Part shown: positions 19,481 to 28,072 of the stretch, piece after piece | Layout: every line of letters begins with the position of its first letter | Numbering within the stretch: the stretch's first letter is position 1 | Origin: JBEVJC01 sp040510375 | GTDB taxonomy: Bacteria; Bacteroidota; Bacteroidia; Chitinophagales; Chitinophagaceae | Direction of reading: 5' to 3' | Assembly: GCA_040510375.1 (NCBI GenBank) | Contig: JBEVJC010000019.1 | Span: 62,001 to 126,000 of the forward strand | Length of the DNA stretch: 64,000 bases | Program-made: the position numbers and the translations under genes | Notes under the pieces: model-generated | The model's database searches: none | Told to the model about the DNA's origin: nothing | What the model saw: the letters and a program-made list of their open reading frames with translations, nothing else

Positions 19481-20050
19481 ATGGAACAACAACCAGGTGT
19501 ATTCAGGCGTATTGTGACAGGCCATGATAAGGAAAAGAAAGCAGTTATTTTATCGGATGAGCCACCGGCTCGTACCTACATGATTGGGGGACCTGACGGG
19601 GCAAAATTTTACGAAGTATGGAATACCCGCCAATCGCCTGCACTTATTGATAGTATTCCTGTCGACGCGGAGGAAACAAACCTGGCACTATCCCCGCCCA
19701 ACGGTGGCACCCGCATCAGGGTAATTGACTTTCCACCTGAAGGTGCAGAAATCCGGAATCTTACCAATGAAGAAGCCGGGAAACAATTTAAATCCATGGG
19801 AGGCGAGAGCGCATTTAAATCCGGGCAGTCAGCACCACACCCGTTAATGCACCGCACTGCAACTATTGATTATGGAATTGTAATTGCGGGAGAAATGACC
19901 CTGGTAACCGACCAGGATGAAGTAACCATTAAAGCAGGCGATATAGTGATCCAGCGCGGTACCAACCATGCATGGGCAAACCGGTCGGGCAGTATCTGCC
20001 GCATGGCGTTTATTCTGATCGACGGGCAGTTTACCAATGATCTTGTTTAA
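19481..20050 (+). CDS. cupin-domain protein
   Basis: Soluble protein of 189 aa with a C-terminal cupin barrel (about 115-185): DYGIVIAGEMTLVTDQDEVTIKAGDIVIQRGTNHAW holds the two cupin motifs, including a metal-binding histidine in GTNHAW. The N-terminal part begins FRRIVTGHDKEKKAVILSD, typical of cupins annotated with aromatic or hydroxyacid metabolism genes. The substrate is unknown. It overlaps or abuts the next gene, so it is in the same operon as the decarboxylase-like protein and the fused oxidoreductase. Confidence 0.88.
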   Translation: MEQQPGVFRRIVTGHDKEKKAVILSDEPPARTYMIGGPDGAKFYEVWNTRQSPALIDSIPVDAEETNLALSPPNGGTRIRVIDFPPEGAEIRNLTNEEAGKQFKSMGGESAFKSGQSAPHPLMHRTATIDYGIVIAGEMTLVTDQDEVTIKAGDIVIQRGTNHAWANRSGSICRMAFILIDGQFTNDLV

Positions 20051-20066
20051 CATTCAAAGTCGATTT

Positions 20067-20648
20067 ATGCGTTTAAAGCCACTACCTCCTGATACACTTG
20101 ACGCCGAACTCCGTTTTGTTCATGAAGAGATCGCCAGTTTAATAACAAAAAGCCAGGGCCCTGTTGTGATGATCAATGAAGAGGGTGCCCTCCTTGGTCC
20201 TTTTCCGCCTATGTTACATTTCCCGCAGTTTGGAATTCCCGCATTAACATTTCTCAGGTCGTTGGATAACCATGCCACACTCCCCCAAACTGTTCGGGAA
20301 GTCGCCATCCTCACCGTTGGCGGAGCCCTTGGTTCGCGGTTTGAATTATATGCGCATGAAATTATGGCTGCCAGTTTTGGTATTTCGCCCGGTATTACAG
20401 CTTCTCTTGCGGCGGGTAACCGTCCCGAAGGATTAAACGACCAGGAAGTAATCGCACACGACATAGCATCTGCCCTTGTCAGGGGTCGTATTATCCCTGC
20501 TTCCACTTATAACCGGGCTGTAAGCCTGTTAGGCGAACCTGGTGCCGGTGAACTGATCTTTCTTATCAGTGGCTATTGTCTCATCGCAACTGTATTAAAT
20601 GGATTTGATATGCCTGCACCTGAACCGAAAGTAATATCTAAAGTTTAA
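20067..20648 (+). CDS. carboxymuconolactone decarboxylase/AhpD-like protein
   Basis: All-helical AhpD-like protein (193 aa from 20067; an alternative ATG at 20037 would overlap the cupin gene by 14 bases). The core LPQTVREVAILTVGGALGSRFELYAHEIMAA matches the CMD family pattern, with Glu and His at the expected catalytic helix, but the CxxC pair of peroxidase-type AhpD proteins is absent. Probable role: a decarboxylase or isomerase-like step on a small aromatic or lactone; the exact reaction is unknown. Confidence 0.85.
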   Translation: MRLKPLPPDTLDAELRFVHEEIASLITKSQGPVVMINEEGALLGPFPPMLHFPQFGIPALTFLRSLDNHATLPQTVREVAILTVGGALGSRFELYAHEIMAASFGISPGITASLAAGNRPEGLNDQEVIAHDIASALVRGRIIPASTYNRAVSLLGEPGAGELIFLISGYCLIATVLNGFDMPAPEPKVISKV

Positions 20649-20654
20649 TCTGTT

Positions 20655-22886
20655 ATGATGTCAGCAACCAATAAATTCAATGCGATCGTGGTCGGAGGCG
20701 GGCTTGGCGGATTAACTGCAGGTGCAACTTTAGCAGGTTTCGGTAAAAAAGTGCTGGTGCTGGAACAGCATTATATACCCGGGGGTTGTGCCACAAACTT
20801 TAAGCGAAAGGACTTTATTATGGAAGTGGGATTACATGAAATGAACGGCTTTCACGATAAGGATATCAAAGCTGAAGTTTTTGATCTCCTCAAAATAAAA
20901 GAATTTATTCAATTTGTACAGGTACCCGAACTCTTTCATGTTAATTCGGCCAGTTCGTCTTTCACATTTCCGCATGGTATGGAAACCGCCCAACGGGCAT
21001 TGACCGAAAAATACCCACTTGAATCCAGGGGAATAACAGCTTTCTTTAAACTAATGACTAATTTATTAGACGAGTTAGCCAGGATGCCACGTGAAAAATG
21101 GAAGATGATGTTGATCTATCCACTCATACCTGTTTTGTACCCGAACATTTTTAAATCAATAAAATCAAGTTGCGGCGACTGGCTCGACAAACATATCATT
21201 GATGAAGAGCTTAAGTTAGTACTGACCACAAATATTTTGTATTATGGCGACGACCCCTATAACCTTGCCCTGATTCATTTCGCCGTGGCACAGGCCGGGT
21301 ATATAACCGGTGGTGGTTACTACATCAAAGGAGGTTCCCAAAAGCTTTCCGATTACCTGGCTCACTATATTGAAAGTAATGGCGGCCAGGTACTCCTGGG
21401 TAAAAAAGCCGAAACGATCCTGGTTGAAAACGGGCGGGCAACCGGTGTTCAATACCGCGATGCCTTTAACGAATCAATTGAACCTGCTACAATCCATGCT
21501 GATGTTGTTGTTGTTAACGCCGCTATTCCCCATGCGGTAAAAATGTTACCCCCGGCTTTCAGGGAACCATTGGAAAATAAAATCAACAAACTGGAAGAAT
21601 CCTGTTCGCTCATTTCCATTTATATGGGTTTCGATATTGACCTGAAGCAGTTTGGAGTCAAACACTATTCTACATTTATCCTGGGTGAAGGAGTCAGGAC
21701 CATGAAAGATATTAAAGTAAATAACCAGGGGGATTGGGGAAACAAATGTTTTGTGTTTGTTGATTACAGTCAGATTGACGCCGGTATTACCCCCACCGGA
21801 AAAAGTTTCGGTGTAATCTGTGCAGCTGATTATCTGACAGAGTGGGAAGGAATGGATGAGTATGCCTATAAGGACAAGAAGGATCGTATTGCCAAATTTT
21901 TCTTTAACAGATTGGAAAAGGTTTACCCCGGCATTGGCAAACATATCATATTTTATGAAGTTGGTACAGCCAAAACAATCCAGCGATATACCCTAAATCC
22001 AAAAGGAACACCATATGGTTACGCCCAAAGTCCCTCACAGTCTGGCCTGAAAAGACTTGCCGCAAAATCACCGGTTAAAAATTTGTATTTCGCATCTGCC
22101 TGGGCATTTCCCGGGGGAGGTTTTACAGGATCGATTACGGGCGGTTACTGGTCAGCACTTTCTGTGAATAAATCAATCAGGTGGCAAACCTATGACAGAC
22201 AGTTAGTGAAAGACAACAGGATTGTTAAACTATTAAAAAAGCAGATTGTGGCAGAAAACAGTATTGAACTAACCTTTGAAAAACCACCCGGGTTCTATCA
22301 TAAGGCAGGGCAATACGTTATTCTCCGTTTAAATAAACCGAAGAGAAGCGAACTGGATTTGCCCTTTCGATCATTCTCGATTGTTTCCCATCCGGATGAA
22401 CCGGTGTTACGCTTTGCCATGAGATTGAGTGAAAGCAGTTTTAAACAGTCCTGTGCCCTGATGGATCCGGGGGAAGAAGTTACCATTTATGGTCCAACAG
22501 GAAAATTCCTTCTAAGTCCCGGAGCGGAACGCATTGTGTTCCTGATATGCGGCATCGGCATAACACCGGTTGTGCCAATGCTGAAGGAACTGGAAAAAAA
22601 TCAATTCACAGGTGAGGTTTTTCTTTTCAGCTCCAATAAAACAAGGTCATCTGCAGCATACCAAAATGAAGTGGAAAATATCAAAATTAAAAATTATAAA
22701 AATATACCGGTGATAACCTCAACAGATAAACGGATTGGGATAGACCTGCTTAAATCTCACCTGAAAGATTTGTTATCCTGTAATTTTTTACTGGTAGGCA
22801 CCTCTCCTTTCCTGACTGCTATGAAGTTATTACTGGTCAATGAGGGGGTGCCTGTTACCAATTTGAAAATGGATGACTTTGGTTAG
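20655..22886 (+). CDS. fusion of CrtI/retinol-saturase-like oxidoreductase and ferredoxin-NADP reductase-like domain
   Basis: A 743-residue two-part flavoprotein. Residues 1-500 are a phytoene desaturase/retinol saturase-type FAD protein: dinucleotide fold VVGGGLGGLTAG (12-23), the second strand VLVLEQ, the GGCATNF motif, and the C-terminal AFPGGGFTGSITGGY motif that closes the FAD site. Residues from about 518 form an FNR-like module: flavin motif RSFS (571-574), phosphate motif at YGPTGKF, and NAD(P) motif CGIGITPVVPM near 630. The C-terminal module lacks a ferredoxin domain. The likely purpose is to pass NAD(P)H electrons to a partner or to the N-terminal flavin. Either half alone is ordinary; the fusion is unusual. 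Confidence 0.88.
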   Translation: MMSATNKFNAIVVGGGLGGLTAGATLAGFGKKVLVLEQHYIPGGCATNFKRKDFIMEVGLHEMNGFHDKDIKAEVFDLLKIKEFIQFVQVPELFHVNSASSSFTFPHGMETAQRALTEKYPLESRGITAFFKLMTNLLDELARMPREKWKMMLIYPLIPVLYPNIFKSIKSSCGDWLDKHIIDEELKLVLTTNILYYGDDPYNLALIHFAVAQAGYITGGGYYIKGGSQKLSDYLAHYIESNGGQVLLGKKAETILVENGRATGVQYRDAFNESIEPATIHADVVVVNAAIPHAVKMLPPAFREPLENKINKLEESCSLISIYMGFDIDLKQFGVKHYSTFILGEGVRTMKDIKVNNQGDWGNKCFVFVDYSQIDAGITPTGKSFGVICAADYLTEWEGMDEYAYKDKKDRIAKFFFNRLEKVYPGIGKHIIFYEVGTAKTIQRYTLNPKGTPYGYAQSPSQSGLKRLAAKSPVKNLYFASAWAFPGGGFTGSITGGYWSALSVNKSIRWQTYDRQLVKDNRIVKLLKKQIVAENSIELTFEKPPGFYHKAGQYVILRLNKPKRSELDLPFRSFSIVSHPDEPVLRFAMRLSESSFKQSCALMDPGEEVTIYGPTGKFLLSPGAERIVFLICGIGITPVVPMLKELEKNQFTGEVFLFSSNKTRSSAAYQNEVENIKIKNYKNIPVITSTDKRIGIDLLKSHLKDLLSCNFLLVGTSPFLTAMKLLLVNEGVPVTNLKMDDFG

Positions 22887-22964
22887 GAAGGCCAGATTTC
22901 GGATTCCCTGGTTAAGGATGTCCATGGTTTACATAAATAATTATAAAAAGAAAATCACGAAAAA

Positions 22965-23783
22965 ATGAATGCAAAAATTTTCATTCGTAATTCAGGTTGC
23001 GTATTTGCAGTATGTTTTCTCTTAATGGAATCACCCGTTAATCACGGTTATACTGTTCCCCTTACCGGTCGGGGCCAAAACCCGCGGTCAGCAATGGTTG
23101 TACAGCCAGCTGCAACTGAAGAAATAAAACAGCACAAAACTCTTGCAAAGCTTACCCGTATGGAGGTAAATCCTGCGTACGGGGAGCAGATCAGGTTACT
23201 TGTTTCTGATTACGTTTCGCATGTTATTCCACAGGAAAATAATATTATGGCAGAAGCCTATTATGAAAAGGAAAACCCATCCATACTCTGGCTGATTGAA
23301 CGTTGGGATGGTATTGACGGATGGAATAAATCAGTGAAAAGTTCCCAGACGAAAGCGCTAGCACAACTGGCAGAAACCGCACTGGTAAAACCGGCGGAAA
23401 TTTTCAGTGTAAAGGACCTGGAACCCATTTCAAAGGAACAATGGCGAAGGGTTTCCAATAAAGCAGACAGTCAACTCACCATTATGCTGTTTGTCGATGC
23501 AAAGGCGGGAACGCAGGATATTTTTAAGGATGTTTATCACAAAGCGATGCCGGAATTCCGAAGTGAACCCGGAGTGGTCAATTATCAGTTGTCGGTTTTT
23601 GAAGAGGACGATACAAAATTCGTTACTTATGAAAAATTCAGAAATAACGAGGCTTTTTTATATCATCTGGACTTCCCCCCTGTCAAACCGGTGATAGATT
23701 ATCTCAATTCAAGCATCAAAAAACAACCATTCCAGGATGGTCTTCATACGCTGATTGAATTTGCGCCATTGATTCGCCAGTAA
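22965..23783 (+). CDS. exported antibiotic-biosynthesis-monooxygenase (ABM)-like protein, two ABM repeats
   Basis: A protein of 272 aa with an N-terminal hydrophobic stretch (CVFAVCFLLM) that looks like an export signal or anchor. Two ferredoxin-like ABM modules follow: one at about 65-140 (VNPAYGEQIRLLVSDYV ... AYYEKENPSILWLIERWDG) and one at about 165-235 (MLFVDAKAGTQDIFKDVYH ... YQLSVFEEDDTKFVTYEKF). ABM domains act as cofactor-free oxygenases on quinols and polyketides or as stress proteins. Export outside the cytoplasm would be unusual for this family. It lies in the oxidoreductase operon after the fused flavoprotein. Confidence 0.8.
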   Translation: MNAKIFIRNSGCVFAVCFLLMESPVNHGYTVPLTGRGQNPRSAMVVQPAATEEIKQHKTLAKLTRMEVNPAYGEQIRLLVSDYVSHVIPQENNIMAEAYYEKENPSILWLIERWDGIDGWNKSVKSSQTKALAQLAETALVKPAEIFSVKDLEPISKEQWRRVSNKADSQLTIMLFVDAKAGTQDIFKDVYHKAMPEFRSEPGVVNYQLSVFEEDDTKFVTYEKFRNNEAFLYHLDFPPVKPVIDYLNSSIKKQPFQDGLHTLIEFAPLIRQ

Positions 23784-23832
23784 CACAGTATAAATATTAA
23801 AATATATCCATCATCAATTAAAATTTATAAAA

Positions 23833-24657
23833 ATGAAAACAATTAGTCAGATTATGATAGCTGGTATCTCAGGTATTCTTGCAGGTGCAGATGTGGAAGC
23901 CCAGGTGACCGTGAAAGCTGACCAGATAAACCTGGTAAGTGTAAACGAGCTGGCAATCATCAATAAATTGTCGACCCAGCCTGCAGTGGTAAACATGCCG
24001 GTTTCACAATTATTAAATGCACCGGGAAATGAGGCGCTGAGGACCTTCTTCTTTACGCCGGTTAAAAACAGATCGGCATTGAAAGGAAAAAAAATAGCTG
24101 TATTGGCAGCAGACGGTTTCGAGGAAATTGAATTGACCGGACCAGTATGGTATTTCAGGGAGCTGGGTGCTGAAGTTGAAATTATTGCACCAAAATATAA
24201 TCCAGCTCCGGAAAGATATGGATTGGCCTTCCCTGAAATGTCAAAAACGCATATCATGGCAATACAATATTTACAACCTGTAGGCTGGCTTAAGTTTGAC
24301 CGCACCGCAGACCAGATAAAAGTGGGCGATTATGACGCCGTGTTTATTCCCGGCGGAGCCTGGAATCCCGATAATCTCCGTTATGATAAGGATGTAGTTA
24401 AATTCATCCAGGATTTTAACAAGACAGGAAAATTGGTTGCTGCCATCTGTCATGGTCCGGTGGTACTGGCTTCCGCAGATATCCTGAAAGGCAAAAAACT
24501 GACCGGTTTCTGGAACATCCAGGTGGATTTAAAAAATGCAGGTGGGACAATTTTGGAAGAGCCGGTAGTGACGGACGGAAACCTGGTAACAAGCAGGCAT
24601 CCCATTGATGTTGCGGATTTCTCCAGGGCAGTCGAAAACTGGTTATTGAAAAATTAA
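23833..24657 (+). CDS. DJ-1/PfpI-family protein with N-terminal signal-like segment
   Basis: A protein of 274 aa. The PfpI/DJ-1 fold occupies about 85-274: KIAVLAADGFEEIELTGPVW carries the conserved glutamate, and AAICHGPVVLASA the reactive Cys206 in its nucleophile elbow, followed by histidine. The first 27 residues look like a signal peptide ending at VEAQ. Family members act as glyoxalases, deglycase-like enzymes or chaperones. A related exported protein is encoded at 53667. It is 49 bases after the ABM-like gene and 15 bases before an SDR, so it is part of the operon. Confidence 0.88.
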   Translation: MKTISQIMIAGISGILAGADVEAQVTVKADQINLVSVNELAIINKLSTQPAVVNMPVSQLLNAPGNEALRTFFFTPVKNRSALKGKKIAVLAADGFEEIELTGPVWYFRELGAEVEIIAPKYNPAPERYGLAFPEMSKTHIMAIQYLQPVGWLKFDRTADQIKVGDYDAVFIPGGAWNPDNLRYDKDVVKFIQDFNKTGKLVAAICHGPVVLASADILKGKKLTGFWNIQVDLKNAGGTILEEPVVTDGNLVTSRHPIDVADFSRAVENWLLKN

Positions 24658-24672
24658 AAGCACTGGTAAAAT

Positions 24673-25311
24673 ATGAAAGCACTGATTATTGGAGCGACTG
24701 GCGCGACTGGAAAAGACCTTGTGAATGTCCTTCTTAAAGATCAGGATTATACAGAAGTGGTCATATTTGTTCGCCGTCCCGGCGGATTGAAACATTCAAA
24801 ATTGACAGAAATCATAACCGATTTTGATAAACTGGAGGCGGTGTCATCTGAAATCAGGGGGGATGTATGGTTCTCTTGTCTGGGAACCACTCTCAAAGCG
24901 GCTGGATCCAAAGAGAAACAAATGCATATCGACTATGAAATCCCCTTGATGTTTGGTGAGATTGCAAAAAGAAACGGCATTCAAAGGATGGTCTTATTGT
25001 CGGCGTACGGAGCTTCAGCAAACAGCAAAGTCTTTTACTCCCGGATTAAAGGTCGATTGGAAGAAAAGATTGCCGGTCTTTCCTTTGACTCATACATAGT
25101 TTTCAAACCCGGCGTATTGCTTCGCAGGCACAGTGACCGGTCAGGCGAGCGTCTATCCGTTGGCATATTACATTTTCTGAACAGGTTGGGTATACTCCGG
25201 AAATTCCGGCCACTTCCTACCTCAGAACTTGCAGAAAAGCTGGCAAAAGCGCCAAAGGCTTTCGGCAAGGGGCAATTCATTCTGGAGTTGGAAAAAATCC
25301 TTGAGTTTTAA
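24673..25311 (+). CDS. atypical SDR, NAD(P)-binding (HTATIP2/TIP30-like)
   Basis: A compact Rossmann protein (212 aa) beginning ALIIGATGATGKDLV, the glycine-rich NAD(P) motif of atypical short-chain dehydrogenases. FSCLGTTLKAAGSKEKQ and MVLLSAYGA match the TIP30/HTATIP2-like group, where the usual YxxxK pair is replaced by a YSRIKGRLEE element (Tyr, Lys). The substrate is unknown. It appears to close the operon starting at 19243, although the TlpA gene 78 bases on could be read through. Confidence 0.85.
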   Translation: MKALIIGATGATGKDLVNVLLKDQDYTEVVIFVRRPGGLKHSKLTEIITDFDKLEAVSSEIRGDVWFSCLGTTLKAAGSKEKQMHIDYEIPLMFGEIAKRNGIQRMVLLSAYGASANSKVFYSRIKGRLEEKIAGLSFDSYIVFKPGVLLRRHSDRSGERLSVGILHFLNRLGILRKFRPLPTSELAEKLAKAPKAFGKGQFILELEKILEF

Positions 25312-25389
25312 ATTAATTCCTTCAAAATGAAAGCCGTCTTGCATTGTATCAGTAGCAGTAATCATATTCGCTCATTTAAAACCTAACTC

Positions 25390-26073
25390 ATGAAAAGTTA
25401 CCTTATAATTTTTGCCTTATGTATTTCCAGTATAGTTGTAGCTGCGCAGATGCCGTCAGACTCCACCACCTTCCTTCTTCCTGATGGGACTGTCCTTAAG
25501 TCTGAGAAATTGGACAGTCTGACCAAAGCCTGGGGCAGGGTATTATTTGTACATAGTAAAGAAGATGATGCAAGGGGAATTATTCACCTGGAAAGGATAA
25601 CTGATGAGATCAGGCGACAACTTGAAGATGAAGATTCGAAGAGAAAAAAAGCCATTGCATCGATGCTTAATAAACCAGCACCCGCCTTTGAAGCCAAAGA
25701 TCTGAAGGGTAATAACTGGTCTTTAAATAATCTTCGCGGTAAAATAGTGGTACTAAATTTTTGGTTCACATCCTGTACTCCATGTATCAGGGAAATGCCG
25801 GAATTGAATATGCTGGTTTCCGAATATGAGGGTAAGGATGTAATTTTTCTGGGGCTCACTTATAATAATGCAGACCAGGTCAAATCATTTCTGGAACGTC
25901 GCAGCTTCAGTTATACTGTTGTTCCCGACTCACATGAAATTGATAAAATATACCAGGTTAGTTCATGGCCAACCAGCATTGTTATTGACAGGAAGGGATA
26001 TGTAAAAATGATTGTCAATTCCCATCCAAAAATCCGGGAAGAATTGGATGCTGCCATTAAATCCATAAAATAA
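25390..26073 (+). CDS. TlpA-like periplasmic redoxin
   Basis: Exported thiol-disulfide protein of 227 aa. The signal peptide MKSYLIIFALCISSIVVAAQ precedes a short linker and an AhpC/TSA-TlpA domain (about 95-225) with WFTSCTPC; redox cysteines 129 and 132. The cis-proline loop VSSWPTSIVID is present. The variant FTS in place of the usual WAS before the CxxC is common in Bacteroidota TlpA proteins. Neighbouring genes are oxidoreductases; the partner protein is not known. Confidence 0.9.
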   Translation: MKSYLIIFALCISSIVVAAQMPSDSTTFLLPDGTVLKSEKLDSLTKAWGRVLFVHSKEDDARGIIHLERITDEIRRQLEDEDSKRKKAIASMLNKPAPAFEAKDLKGNNWSLNNLRGKIVVLNFWFTSCTPCIREMPELNMLVSEYEGKDVIFLGLTYNNADQVKSFLERRSFSYTVVPDSHEIDKIYQVSSWPTSIVIDRKGYVKMIVNSHPKIREELDAAIKSIK

Positions 26074-26122
26074 TCCCGATGAAGCCTGTTTTAACAAATC
26101 AAAAATCGTAAGAGACAAAATA

Positions 26123-26281
26123 ATGGTGTGCCTCGTCGGCGCCGATTATCCAAATCTTTTTTTAAAAGCAGCAGCCTGGGTCAACGGACTAGGCGGTTGG
26201 TTTCTCAAAAAGCATTTGATCAAGGAGGGTCGGGCATTTGCTAAGGATATTGAAAAGAAATTCGGACTGGAGCAGATGTAG
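26123..26281 (+). CDS. small unrecognised ORF, probably a gene remnant
   Basis: A 52-aa frame (MVCLVGADYPNLFLKAAAWV... to ...EKKFGLEQM) between the TlpA and SDR genes. The same frame is open upstream without a start as far as the TlpA stop, and the peptide looks like the C-terminal end of a larger enzyme, with a hydrophobic patch followed by an amphipathic helix. I do not recognise the family. It may be the tail of a deleted gene. Confidence 0.3.
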   Translation: MVCLVGADYPNLFLKAAAWVNGLGGWFLKKHLIKEGRAFAKDIEKKFGLEQM

Positions 26282-26320
26282 AATGCAGAAATCAAAATTA
26301 TAAACTTAAAATTTAAAGAA

Positions 26321-27040
26321 ATGGAACAGCTTAAAAATAAAGTCGCCATAATTACCGGTGCAAATCAGGGTATCGGACTTGCTGTTGTACGAAAATTTGC
26401 AGAACAGGGCGCTATCGTTTACGCATTCGATATTAAGGAAGACGCTCAATACGGAAACGAAGTAGTTTTCATCAAAACAGATGTTAGTAATGAAGAGGAG
26501 TGGAAATCAGGTATACAAACAGTGCTGAAGGAACAAGGCCGGATTGATATACTGGTAAACAATGCAGGTATCATTGCTTATACCCCAATTCACGAAATAG
26601 AGCTCGACGAATGGAACAGACTGATTGCAGTTGATCAGACCGGAGTCCTTTTAGGTATGAAACATGTCATTCTGCCAATGCTTAAACAGGAATACGGAAG
26701 CATTGTAAACGTTTCATCTATCTGGGGAAAGGTTGGTGCTGCAAATGTAGTTGCTTACAATGCAGTAAAAGGTGCGGTAGTATTAATGACTAAAAATGCA
26801 GCTGTCACTTATGCGAAAAATGGTGTCCGTGTAAATGCCGTAAACCCTGGGTTTATAAAGACACCACTTACAGACAATCAAGCAACGGACCTGAATAAAA
26901 CAGTGATCGATGCAACACCGATGGGTAGAGCTGGCGAGCCCGAAGAAATTGCAAATGGAGTTGCTTTCCTGGCAAGTGATCAGGCGAGTTACATAACCGG
27001 ATCCGAATTGGTAATTGATGGCGGCTACACGGCCCAGTAG
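26321..27040 (+). CDS. SDR-family oxidoreductase
   Basis: Classical short-chain dehydrogenase/reductase of 239 aa. NAD(P) motif GANQGIGLA at 16-24, NNAG structural motif, catalytic serine in VNVSSIWGKVG and the YNAVK Tyr/Lys pair, ending with the usual GSELVIDGGYTAQ. The residue after the second beta strand is acidic (FDI), which favours NAD over NADP. The substrate cannot be told. It is convergent with the SDR gene at 27133. Confidence 0.9.
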   Translation: MEQLKNKVAIITGANQGIGLAVVRKFAEQGAIVYAFDIKEDAQYGNEVVFIKTDVSNEEEWKSGIQTVLKEQGRIDILVNNAGIIAYTPIHEIELDEWNRLIAVDQTGVLLGMKHVILPMLKQEYGSIVNVSSIWGKVGAANVVAYNAVKGAVVLMTKNAAVTYAKNGVRVNAVNPGFIKTPLTDNQATDLNKTVIDATPMGRAGEPEEIANGVAFLASDQASYITGSELVIDGGYTAQ

Positions 27041-27132
27041 TCATGACAAGTCCGGGATAGATTCGTTGATTAATTCATACTTTCATCCGTAAACATCCTG
27101 AATAAATGTAAACTGAAGTAGAAAAACGTTTT

Positions 27133-27924
27133 TTAAATCTGCGCTAGCCCGCCATCAACGAACACTTCACTGCCGGTCATGTAACTACTCTGGTCCGAAG
27201 CCAGGAATAAAGTAACTGCAGCAATTTCCTCCGGATTTCCTATGCGGCCAAGCGGTACTTGTTCTGTAAATGAATCCAGTGCCTGTTGCTGAAAGCCTGT
27301 GGTGTCTAATAATTCCAAAAGACCAGGCGTGCTTGTACTTCCGGGAGACAATACATTTACACGAATGCCCGAGCCCTTCAGGTCGAGCGCCCAACTCCTG
27401 GCAAAATTGCGGATGGCCGCTTTTGTGGCACTATAAACACTGAAGGCGGCCGTGCCCTTGGTACCCGTTGTTGACCCGGTCAGGATAATCGACCCGCCTG
27501 CGGTTAAAAACGGCAGGGATTTTTGTACTGTAAATAAGGTTCCTTTTACATTCACATTAAAGGTGACGTCGAACCCTGCTTCTGTAATCTTTCCCAATGG
27601 CTCAAAACTTCCCACACCTGCATTGGCAACCACAATGTCAAGATGATTGTGTGCAGATGCGATAACCGAAAAGACATGATCGATATCGTCTAGTTTTGAT
27701 ATATCACCCCTCACCGCGGTAACATTCTCCCCGATTGCAGCAACAGCCTGGTCCAGCTGCTCCTGCCGCCGGCCAGTGATGTATACATACGCTCCTTCGC
27801 TGGCAAAAAGTTTCGCGGTGGCCAGGCCTATGCCACTATTGGCACCGGTGATCAGGGCAACTTTTCCTTCAAGCCTGCCCCCGGTTTTAACTGATCCGGA
27901 CAATCCGGTTTGATTTTTTTTCAT
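27133..27924 (-). CDS. SDR-family oxidoreductase
   Basis: Classical SDR of 263 aa. The start at 27924 (MKKNQTGLSGS) was preferred to 28014, which would add a 30-residue leader not seen in SDRs. Motifs: GANSGIGLA, a TGRRQE segment after the second strand (arginines suggest NADP), NAG, LTGS(T), YSATK and the C-terminal GSEVFVDGGLAQI. Resembles the glucose/ribitol dehydrogenase-like SDRs common in Bacteroidota. It follows two co-directional genes (28073, 28872), so it may be the last gene of that group. Confidence 0.9.
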   Translation of the reverse strand: MKKNQTGLSGSVKTGGRLEGKVALITGANSGIGLATAKLFASEGAYVYITGRRQEQLDQAVAAIGENVTAVRGDISKLDDIDHVFSVIASAHNHLDIVVANAGVGSFEPLGKITEAGFDVTFNVNVKGTLFTVQKSLPFLTAGGSIILTGSTTGTKGTAAFSVYSATKAAIRNFARSWALDLKGSGIRVNVLSPGSTSTPGLLELLDTTGFQQQALDSFTEQVPLGRIGNPEEIAAVTLFLASDQSSYMTGSEVFVDGGLAQI

Positions 27925-28072
27925 AATTATTTTTTTCGCCCAAATATTAAAGAATGATAATATTCTGCAGATTTTGGCTAAGGTCTGAAAGGGTAGCCCA
28001 ACGGACTTAGTCAAAAACTTTAAATAATTTGATTGTTCAGTTCATTTTCACAGAGCGGTATTGTTTCATCTT

